DNA of 64,000 nt from Anseranas semipalmata (taxonomy: Eukaryota; Chordata; Aves; Anseriformes; Anseranatidae), in NCBI GenBank assembly GCA_013399115.1, contig VXAA01004224.1, forward strand, positions 274,013 to 338,012, written 5' to 3'. Within the stretch, counting starts at the first letter, position 1. Every line of letters starts with the position of its first letter. Position numbers and translations under genes: made by a program. The notes under the pieces are model-generated. The model made no database searches. It saw only the letters and a list, made by a program, of their open reading frames with translations, and was not told where the DNA came from. Below, in pieces: positions 55,101 through 64,000 of the stretch.

Positions 55101-55297
55101 AGTCATAGAATCATCTAGGTTGGAAAAGACCTTCCAGATCATCCAACCATCAATCTGACCTACTGAGTCCCATCACTAAACCATGTCCCTTAGTGCCATG
55201 TCCCCACATTTCTTAAATGCCTCCAGGGATGGGGACTCCACCACTTCCCTGGGCAGCCCATTCCAATGCTTAACCACCCTCTCTGTGAAGACTGAGA
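55101..55297 (-). mobile_element. CR1 LINE 3' end, antisense
   Basis: Starts AGTCATAGAATCATCTAGGT then TGGAAAAGACCTTCCAGATC. It continues through AAACCATGTCCCTTAGTGCC, CTCCAGGGATGGGGACTCCA and CTGGGCAGCCCATTCCAATG to CTTAACCACCCTCTCTGTGA. It is the complement of a CR1 3' end of about 195 bp, of a different subfamily from the 27.4-kb copy. Confidence 0.95.
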
Positions 55298-55709
55298 GGC
55301 AGAGATCACAGCTTTACAGCTTGATGATGCATCCTCTGCAAGGAAGAGTTTTGGTGTTTGGTCCTATTCCAGGAAATTTTTATGCACTTTGCATTTACTA
55401 AATTGGATGAAACACAAAGCAATACAGGGAGCTGCAAGTACAACCTGAGACCTCTGAATTTCAGGAGAGGGTCAGACTGCCCAGTCCTTCAGCAGATGCC
55501 AGCATACCTTGAAAATTACAAATAAAGAGATGTAAAACATGATTACTGAAACTAATTTCCCCCTGTGATATGTCAGAACCTACTTTAGCATTTGGTTGCT
55601 CTTGGAAAAAGCAAACATCACAAGCATTAATGCTGGCTAAGAGATCTTGCTCCTTGTCTCATTGCAAGCATTTGTGAGATGAGAAGCAAGGAAGCTTCAA
55701 ATCACGTGT

Positions 55710-55902
55710 GAGGGAGAGAGCAAAGGGATCACCTTGGCTGCACCGACAGGATGAGGGTGAGAGAAGGGCGCAATGAACTCCTTCCACACAGTCTTCTCTG
55801 ACCTGCCTTCCAAAGGGAAGTTAGCGCGAGCAGTAGGGGCACGTACTACAAGAAAGGTGGATGGCATGGCTATAAGTCATAAAGGCATTACTCAAATCGT
55901 GT
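55710..55902. repeat. Copy B of a ~190-bp duplicated segment
   Basis: Direct partner of 52071-52259, 3.6 kb away. Identity looks near four-fifths by eye. It starts at AGGGAGAGAGCAAAGGGATC and ends at CTCAAATCGTGT. It could be a local duplication, or two insertions of an uncharacterised low-copy or interspersed element. It has no poly(A), CR1-type tail or obvious terminal inverted repeats. Confidence 0.85.
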
Positions 55903-56844
55903 GTTCACAAGTACAGAGAAAAGATGTTTATTTTCCATGTAATTTATGAGTCTGTGCTTCTGATCTGTTCTTTCAAACTATCTTTCTTAAATCAGCAAAA
56001 CTATTTATGAAAAAAAAACAGCTACTTGGAAGCAGGTGTTTTTAATCAGATCAGTCAGCAATATTGACTTGTGCTGATAACTGTTTACATAGAAAAGAGA
56101 AGTCTAAAAACCCTTGTCATCAAAAAAAGTTTGGGGCAATTTCTCCTCCATTAAAGTATCTAATTTGACAACTGTGTTTCTGTCTAACAAATACTGTTGC
56201 ACTCTTTATTTTTAATAAGGGTTTGGCCTTGCACAGTTATAATAACAATACACTCCACAAGAGAAAGAGGACAAACATCTTTTTTCCTATACAAATTTTC
56301 CATATTTTGTTGAACAAGGAAATTTATTTCTCCTATTGTGCAGATATTTAGGAGTAGCCTTACAATAATTATCTCACTTTCTTTTAATGCTCAAAGAGCT
56401 TCAGAACAAGTTACTGTGACACAGTAGGGAGGAACACAGCTTCTTCAGCATCGTCCAGTAGAAGTTATATCCTCCCATATGGTGTGATGGCACTGGGATA
56501 TAGCTGTTGGGCTGCCTGCTTCCTGTACCTCCATTCAAACAATGTCTGTGCCCAGTAATAATGTGCTATTTTTCACTTTGTGTTTTTAGAATACTACAAG
56601 TTTCCTGTGCACATTAAAAATAGACAGCAAGCAATTTATAAACTACTAATATGAAACAGAGATGAAATAATTAAAAGATTATCTACTGATAAGTTTGATA
56701 AGGTAAGAATCATTCAATTTTACATCTACTCACAAGGCAACTTTCCATACTTGATTTTTTTTTTTTAAAGACATCCAGGCAAACTCTGTGTTAGGCTTCC
56801 TGTCATCATCCAATAGTGAAATCTGCCTAACTTGTTGCCTATTA

Positions 56845-56888
56845 ATTTTGAACTAAATTGCTATCCATTTTGAACTAAATTGCTATCA
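56845..56888. repeat. 22-bp tandem duplication
   Basis: ATTTTGAACTAAATTGCTAT plus CC at 56845-56866 is repeated at 56867-56888 with one difference at the last base (C to A). Confidence 0.93.
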
Positions 56889-57829
56889 ACTGCTGTCAGC
56901 CTGAATTCAAAACACATTTGCTGCTTTAACCCACCGTTCCTTTTCTCAAAATTCAAATTTCAGTTATTCACCTACTTTTTCACTAGAGTTCCGGACAGTA
57001 TGCAATCTCAGAAGTAATCATGACAATATACTATGGGTGAGAAAACATTAGTGTTTTAGTTCTCGAAACAAATTACCCCAGTCATCTCCACTTACTATGC
57101 TTTGGTGCACACTGCAGAACAGTCTCTGGGCCTAGGAACCAGATTCTTGCCTGACACGAGCAAGACAGAAGTGCACCCAGCACAATGCAGCCACAAACGG
57201 GCATTGAGTGCGCAGGCCTAGACCAGAGCTAATCTGAAGTCAAACACATATAGTAAAAGTATCTGCTCTTCTGCATGAACTAGAAATCCTCTTGTACTGA
57301 CCTTACTGACAATTTATGCAACTGCCCTCCTTCAAAACCATAAGCTCAGAATTTAGTTTAGATATCAGGCCACAGTTTAAAAGATAAACCAAAACTTGAT
57401 ACTTAGATTCAGGCTCAAAACATCTTATTTAGTTGCTCCTGTAAATACAGACTTATGCTAAGAAGTGCCCAGCACCTGCCAGCTCCTATCAGTTGAAAGC
57501 AATGAGGACACTGCACAGCACTTTTGAAAAATCATTCTGGCAGTTTGGAGGGCAAAATATTTATATTAGAATCAAATTTAAAACTTTGTTTTTGAAAAAA
57601 ATCTTGGCCTGACATTCCAGTGCTGTCTTCATCCTGTTAAAAAAAAAAATCTTAACACATCACTGTTTCTCCAACTATGAGTAATTTACAACGTTAATCC
57701 CCAAAAAAACACATTAACCTATCTTTCATATTCAGAGATGCACATCTGCACCCACAGACTGTCACATCCACCATTACAGCCAGTAACATCTGACTGAAAT
57801 GCAGCATTTCTTTAAAGAAGAAATGCTAT

Positions 57830-57914
57830 ATGATCCTTGGCAGTGCTAGGTTAACAGTTGGACTGGATGATCTTAGAGGTCTTTTCCAACCTAAATGATT
57901 CTATGATTCTATCC
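57830..57914 (+). mobile_element. CR1 LINE 3' end
   Basis: GATCCTTGGCAGTGCTAGGT, then GTTGGACTGGATGATCTTAG, AGGTCTTTTCCAACCTAAAT and GATTCTATGATTCTAT: a short sense-oriented CR1 terminus. Confidence 0.95.
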
Positions 57915-58890
57915 AACACAATGAAACCTGTCAGCACCTACTCAATTTACAAAATCAAGAAGATTATAAGCAAGAGATGACTATTACAGTCAAGGGACAG
58001 GGAAGATATCAGAATAAGGCCACCTCTGAGGAGATTTGGCAAAAACACTGGGGGTAAGAATATCAGCCTTCTAAAAAGCCCACAGGGAATACAGTGTGCA
58101 AACTAATGAAAAATTATAAATTATATTAAGCTAACAAACAAAATCTGTCTTCGAACCAAACTGAACATACCTTCTGTAGAATACCACCTCCAAATAACTT
58201 TTTGAGGCTATTATTAAAAACTATGTATTGACTTTTATCTTTCCCGTATTTAGTGGTTTCATTTAGTTCTTTCACTACAGTCCCCTTTTGATCTGTCAGT
58301 CTACTAAGACCAGATTATATTGCCAGAAATATGGAATAGTTTTCTCTCTGCCACATTTTGTAGTACCTATGATTTGACTTAGCCCATCACATATGCAATA
58401 CCCTGAAGGTCATTATTTAAAAAAGAATGATAATAATTTTTTGTGCATCTTGGAAAACATAACACAGCAGGCTTCAGCATGCTTTCCAAGTATTGTCAGA
58501 GCTCACCCATCACAGAGCCGACCACCTCCTGAAAACTTGGTTGCAGCAGAGCCAAAAGAGTGAATCTAACAGCTTAACCATCTCATGCCAGAGATCACTT
58601 TTGTAATACAGCTGTACTGATCGTATTTGCTCTGTTGTGATTTCTTCTCTATGAGACTTAATTCAAGAAATACATGGGATACACATTCAAGATTGTACAC
58701 AATCCCAGAAAAGGGTGGTCAGATTTTCCCTTACTGGCCATCCCACGTGCCATGGTGTAAGAAACAGAAGCTAACCAAGAACTGTGATTAATCTGCAACA
58801 ATATATTTTTCTAGAATCTGGCTATCTTTCCAAAAAGATGCATCTTTAATGCATACACAAGAACTGGTGTTGGATGACAGCACAAACATC

Positions 58891-58993
58891 AGTGATGCAC
58901 CTACCAAAACACAGACAAAACTGATCAGAGCATTTGGCTAGAGGTCCTCAAGCCAGCTTATGGCTGACAATGTAACACTTCCTCTACCTGGCA

Positions 58994-59056
<63 letters not shown>

Positions 59057-59061
59057 GATGC
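58891..59061 (+). mobile_element. Candidate poly(A)-tailed retroposed insertion with 8-bp flanking repeat
   Basis: AGTGATGC occurs at 58891-58898 and again at 59054-59061, immediately after a 58-base poly(A) (58997-59054). Between them lies a 98-base sequence of unknown origin (ACCTACCAAAACACAGAC...CCTCTACCTGGCATGT) ending directly at the tail. Short body, long tail and direct repeats are the signature of retroposition. CR1 does not make poly(A) tails, so the machinery would differ. No AATAAA precedes the tail, and the body matches no RNA I know. The repeat may be chance. Confidence 0.45.
58997..59054. repeat. Pure poly(A) tract of 58 bases
   Basis: The longest homopolymer in the window, uninterrupted. 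The true length in the genome is uncertain because of polymerase slippage and assembly. Confidence 0.97.
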
Positions 59062-60005
59062 GTTTCACAGATTCTAAAGCTTTGTTCTCTATTTCTTCTG
59101 CACTAGATTCCTATCAAACAGATTAATTCCACTAATTCTGTTAGGTTAGAAAGAAAAAAACAAAAGATGAAAAACCCCAAGAGTTCATTAAAAATTAAAT
59201 TATATTAGATAACATAAAACATGCATATCTTCAGTAAGTGCTAATTCTTCACATCTAGACAATTATAGCACGTAACAGAGCTCCAATGACTCACATTAAC
59301 ATCAATAGATCTTCTACTGCACCTTTAGCTTACATCCTGAGTTCACACCACTGAGCTTTAGCCACCTGATATTAACCATATTTTTCCTTTATAACCAATG
59401 AAAAGAGAAAGGTGCCTCTCCACAATGAGATAGACCTCAGATAGGCTGAACTACCTTTAGGTGACACTCATCTGTATTTATTACACTACTTAAGCACTAT
59501 GAATGTAGGCCACAGAAACCCAGGCTCTAACTATTTAATAAAATCATATGCATTCAAAAGATAAACCTCTATTTCATTCCATATATTTTCATCCTTTTAA
59601 TAGGACACCTGCTATTGTCCACAAATAAAGAGAAGAAAGCCAACAAGAAAAATGTTGTGCAGGTTTCCTAATTAGCTAAAGCTATATGCAACAGATGTGA
59701 ATGAAAGAATTTCAGAATAAATGATTGGTTAAACGAGGGTTATTATTTGTGAAGGACAAAAATAACATCCAGGAAAAAATACTAAATTATTTGTAACAGC
59801 TAGTGCCTTATGCTCAGTGTTAATAAACAAAACTTTTGCCCACTAAATTTTCCACTGACTAAGGTCAAAGCAGAGAAGCCAGATTGTGCAGGAGGGATGG
59901 ACCCAAAGAGTGGCAGTAACACAACTGCACGTAATAACTAACAGAAAGTGGGTTTTCTACTTCTATTCCCCTCTGTTTTTCTGGGGGGAATCATGACAAA
60001 GACAG

Positions 60006-60090
60006 CATGGGAACATAAAACTAGCCATACTGGGTGGACCAAATATCCACCTAGTCTAGTATTCAGTGATCAACAACAGATAGTTAAATA
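60006..60090 (+). mobile_element. Ancient amniote interspersed-repeat fragment
   Basis: GGGAACATAAAACTAGCCAT, ACTGGGTGGACCAAATATCC and ACCTAGTCTAGTATTC resemble a sequence very common in turtle genomes and seen as old fossils in birds (of the form 'CATAAGAATGGCCATACTGG', 'GTCAGACCAAAGGTCCATCT'). Similarity may extend to about 60170. Assigned from memory; family name not certain. Confidence 0.45.
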
Positions 60091-60257
60091 AGGTATAAGG
60101 AGGACAAGAATCTACTCGCACTTCTCCAATATACTTACCCAGAAGTTCCCTCTCCTTCCTTGCCTTTTGCAAAGACAATTAGCATTGATCAAGGTAGTTC
60201 AGCGATTTGCAAATCAAAGAAACAAATTTCCAAGATACAAAACACGTTCTTCACACA

Positions 60258-60266
60258 CTATATAGC

Positions 60267-60312
<46 letters not shown>

Positions 60313-60371
60313 GTGTGTATATATATATATATATACACACATATATATATATATACACACATATATATATA
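60258..60371. repeat. Compound (TA)n/(TG)n/(CA)n microsatellite
   Basis: TA repeats, then a TG run of about 12 units, then alternating TATA and ACACAC blocks. The GT and AC parts can pair, giving a cruciform-prone tract. Open frames through it are low-complexity artefacts. Confidence 0.97.
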
Positions 60372-60542
60372 AACATGGTACATACATACTTTGTGCTGTG
60401 TATGTACATGTGCTGTATGTATATGTATTTTATACAGTATAGAAGACATTTTTCTTTAAATGTAGTTTCTTACAAATCCAATTATTATTTAGTTAAAATG
60501 ATTACACATTGATTTAAAAGATAGTACCGATCCTTTTTTTTT

Positions 60543-60564
60543 NNNNNNNNNNNNNNNNNNNNNN
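60543..60564. other. Assembly gap of 22 N
   Basis: Twenty-two unresolved bases right after a T run, so probably a collapsed homopolymer or a failed join. The small size suggests an estimated or minimal gap. Confidence 0.99.
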
Positions 60565-61908
60565 AGCTGATATGTAAAACTGTACATTTTTCTCCAAACA
60601 TTCTTATTCTATAAACAACCATGAGCAAACAGCTCGCCTGTGGTCAGACTGTTTTTTCTGACACAGAGAAAACAGACACATTTTGAATAGAAAACGTAAG
60701 GTAAAATTGTTGCACAAACATGATGTGGCATACACTACCTAACTGGTTTTGATCCAGTGTCTGTAACTATGCCCCCTGCTATCTCACAGAAATTTATGAG
60801 TAAAACTAACAATAATCAGTAAAGAAACAAACTAGTGCAAGGGAAGAACCAAAGTATTTTCAAAATGCACATTCAGAAGCAGTGACTGGCAGCTGAGGGC
60901 AGATGTCTTAGGAAGATGTTCAGAAACAGTTCTCACAATTACTTCTTCAATCCCAACCCCTCCTATATGCTCTCCTGCTCCTGCTGAGGGAATCTGTACA
61001 CAGTGACAGCCATGTTCCCTCTAAGCCTAAAGTCTCTGTGCCCACATCGAACATAATTTTTCTAAAATGCAAATGACTGCAGCCCCTTCTGGGCTTTCCT
61101 GTCTGAGACGAGCTGGCCCTGCCTCTGACGAATTGTATTCCATCCTTTACAGGCATGACAATTTCTCACAGCAATCCAACTTTTTTAAGGGCAGAACAGC
61201 AGAAGGGCAATCAGCTCTCACTACCACTTGCTTCTGTGAAGACAGATGTGAATAACTGAAAGCTGAGGAAGTTGAAGAGATGAGAGTTGTGGAATGGTGC
61301 TGCAGCGCCCAGTGTAAGGAGACTTAGGCTTAAACGGCCATAAGACTGCCAGGATTTTGGAAATCACTAAAACAGAGATTCACTCTATTCACTCAAAAGG
61401 ATTCAGTTAAGATAGGTGTTAAGACTTGGGAAAAGGAAGCCTGTAGAAGAGGCGGATGTGATGTCTGAGATCAAAGAGTGGAAAAATCACAGCTAACAGA
61501 GGAGCAAGGTGGACCTAATGTTAGTAAACATCTTAAAACAACTGTGATTTGCCCAAGGATACGGGTAAAAGAAAAAAGGATTTGCTGCACAGGGATGTAG
61601 GGCAAATGTAGGATTTAGAAAAGAAGTGCAATGAACATAGAAAAGCTGTTAGTTTATGGCATCTTCCTCATCGAAGAACCATAAGGGTTGGGAAAAGCCA
61701 GATGAAGACCTGGCTTTAGATTTCAGTGTCTGGTAGAAAAATGGGCAGCAGAGCCTGGAGAAAATCACTACTGTGGGATCAAAGTGTATCAAACCACCAC
61801 CCAAAGCAGAGTGAGGAGTCTCAGAAACAAGTACCACAATGCTGGGGTAAAAGAAGCTTGAAGCCTAGGAAGGATAAAATTTAACAGATATCCCAGATTT
61901 TTAAAAGT

Positions 61909-61934
61909 TGTTTTTGTTTGTTTGTTTGTTTTTT
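61909..61934. repeat. (TTTG)n short tandem repeat
   Basis: About five TTTG/TTTTG units ending in a T run. Confidence 0.9.
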
Positions 61935-64000
61935 AATCTGGGATTCAATAGCCAAATAAATAGTTTGTATCATTGCAATACAAGTGTAGCAAGACTTATT
62001 TTACTAAGCAGCACAGAGAGACAGGATAAAGACTTGTCATCTCCTTTCTCTAAGTCTATGGGTAAACATCCCCGGTTTCAAAAGAACCAGGTTCTGCACC
62101 GCTCTTTCCTGCCCAGTCTTTCTCACACTGCAGGCTTTGAAGATGCATGTTAAAGGGAAGCCACAGCCAAAACAAACTCCAAGCACCACATCCAATTACA
62201 CAAAGAAGTAAACCACTAAAGAACAGTCTGTGAAACATATAAAGAATAGCTCGTAATCACAAAAGGAAAAGTCATTTGGGCAGTCTCAACACAGATCCAG
62301 GGAAAAATATCCAGGCCTTTGAATACCTAATATGAGGCAATACAAACCAGAATATTTTTCATTTAAGGCACCATCTAAGTATCTCATCTGAAATATTACG
62401 ACATACTCAAGTAGCTTTTCTTTTAAAGTCACCACAACATAAGGATATGAAAAGAAAAATACAAACTATCTAATGCAGAACAAAAAGGGCTAAGCTCAAA
62501 TACAGGTAGATCAGCAGATGATTTTGCGTTGTGCAAGACTCAGGCATCAGACTCAACTCCGACAGCAAATAACAGCACAGTTAGCAATGTTACCTCTCAA
62601 ATACTTTTCCCATTACAATTAGACAAACCTATACTGTCACAGAGCAACGAATGGACCTGTAATTCTACTTATGAAAATACACAAAGAAGTGGAAAACGTT
62701 TGCTTGTTTTTTAGGTTATCTCTTGGTAATGCAGATATCAGGAAATGTCTTATCAAGGAAGTGAAGAAAGAGCTCTAAGGACTTCTGAGGGAAAGGCGGG
62801 ACTCATTTTTCTTCTGAAAATGTTTCAATATCGTCAGTTATACACGCACACACACTAAAACTATGCAACAGTGACCTGACTCTCTAAAAGCTGAAAAGAA
62901 AGAAGCCTTAGCTCAATCTTATATATTTGCACTTTTAATCTTACCTTTAAACAAGACTGATTCGAGCATAACTGCGTGGAAGGTCAGCTTCTATACTGGC
63001 ATATCAAATTTCAAGCCAACAGCTCTTTTATTTAAAATATGTTAGATAAAAAGGTAATATGTTCTCTGTAAGAGTTCCCTTGAGGTTAGAAGAACCAATA
63101 AATTAACTGTTACCATATGTTTGGCTCCTTTTGGCAAAATTCAGTAACAAAACACTGCCAAACCACTTTTGGCAAGTAATAATATTTGGTAGCTCATAGT
63201 ACAACTTGGGAAAAAAGGAAACTGGGCAGAAAGCTTGGAAATTAATAGAAGGAACTGCATTGTATAGTTGGCTGTATGCTGTTGAAAGAAAAATTCTAAC
63301 AAAGTCAACTTTATGGGTCTGATCTCTAATAAGCAGCTGTCTCTTCAAAAGAGAGCTGTATCAAATGCAAACTCAAACAGTTCAGCTAATACAGTAAAGC
63401 AAATAATTTGCTATAAAAGAAAAGCCAGATATGTATGATTTATTTTGCAAACAAGAAGCTCTGTAAAATTGGTATTTCAAAGTGTTAAAATGCGTATTAT
63501 TAGTGTTTTCATTACAGTGGGCTTATTTCATTATAAATGAGTAGAGTTTGACCTTATTTACATGCTGTAAGTTTTTACGTTCACTTGTTAAAATTAAAGA
63601 CATTCTTTTTTCACATCTTTTATACCTACATGATTGAAAATAGAATGTGACAGATAAGAAGTCTTTACACCTCTAATTATAATTAAAGACGTAGGATATA
63701 AAATTCTGGGCATTTTAAGAACATCTATTACAGATTTGTTTTAAATTCAAGCCAAACAGGTGGAGGCAAACCTAGCTGGTCCTATTCTTATACCAACACA
63801 ACCAGGACTTGCTCTGTAAGGTCACACTTAGATGTCATCAATGCTTTTTCACATATGAAAATGTCTGTTTAATTTTATTTTTCTAATCATCTAAAATAAA
63901 GTATTCCAAATTCATTATTATTCTTATTTCCAATAAAATGGATATAGCCTGTTGTTAAATGCCATAAACATGAGCTTTGTATTTCTTTTATCAATTGCAT

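Larger units (their letters stand above)
48812..64000 (-). other. PCCA: PCCA intron 18, 3' part (non-coding)
   Basis: Sequence upstream of exon 19 in gene order. No exon encoding the human exon 18 peptide (around LLAIASSL and FQENSR) was found to the end of the window, so this intron is at least 15.2 kb. Named contents are a direct pair of ~190-bp related segments (52.07 and 55.71 kb), CR1 tails (55.1 and 57.8 kb), a 22-bp tandem duplication (56.85 kb), a poly(A)-tailed insertion candidate (58.9-59.05 kb), an ancient interspersed-repeat fragment (60.0 kb), a TA/TG microsatellite (60.3 kb) and an assembly gap (60.54 kb). From 60.57 to 64 kb I see only AT-rich unique sequence and one TTTG repeat. 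Confidence 0.8.

Noticed and set aside
60207..60512. Frames with alternating Ile-Tyr and Val-Cys residues
   Set aside because: Direct translations of the TA/TG microsatellite.
1..64000. CRISPR arrays, operons, riboswitches, tRNA or rRNA genes
   Set aside because: No regularly spaced repeats, no compact coding, no cloverleaf or rRNA-like sequence; intron structure and CR1 repeats show a bird nuclear genome.

Overview
The window is vertebrate nuclear DNA, almost certainly from a neognath bird. It is AT-rich and nearly all non-coding. Its recognisable repeats are mostly CR1 LINEs whose 3' ends carry the avian form (TTCCAACC...ATTCTATGATTCT), plus a fragment resembling a bird endogenous-retrovirus LTR. 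I see no operons, bacterial genes, CRISPR arrays or tRNA genes.

The backbone is one protein-coding gene on the minus strand: PCCA, the biotin-containing alpha subunit of mitochondrial propionyl-CoA carboxylase. Two coding exons are visible. They match human exons 19 and 20 in length (103 and 99 bp), reading phase and protein sequence, and together encode part of the biotin-transfer (BT) domain. Exon 19 lies at 48709-48811 and exon 20 at 11094-11192. The rest of the window is intron: the 5' part of intron 20 (1-11093), all of intron 19 (about 37.5 kb, 11193-48708) and the 3' part of intron 18 (48812-64000). I could not find exons 18 or 21, so they probably lie outside.

Layout: 1-11093 holds a very old CR1 piece (about 5.1 kb), a CR1 3' tail (about 6.0 kb) and an antisense CR1 tail (about 6.9 kb). 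Intron 19 holds a 1.4-kb antisense CR1 relic with endonuclease and reverse-transcriptase remnants next to an LTR fragment (15.1-16.7 kb), a perfect 13-bp hairpin (24.95 kb), a fairly fresh CR1 3' end with an open frame (26.7-27.2 kb), two inverted same-subfamily CR1 tails (27.4 and 29.2 kb), a long purine-rich tract (35 kb) and a possible MITE with near-matching 8-bp flanks (46.96-47.13 kb). Intron 18 holds a direct pair of related ~190-bp segments 3.6 kb apart (52.1 and 55.7 kb), two CR1 tails, a short sequence with a 58-bp poly(A) flanked by 8-bp direct repeats (58.9-59.05 kb), a TA/TG microsatellite and a 22-base assembly gap (60.5 kb).

I found no new multi-gene system. The observations most worth following are the ~190-bp duplicated segment, the poly(A)-tailed insertion and the MITE candidate. 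The remaining short open frames look like chance reading frames.
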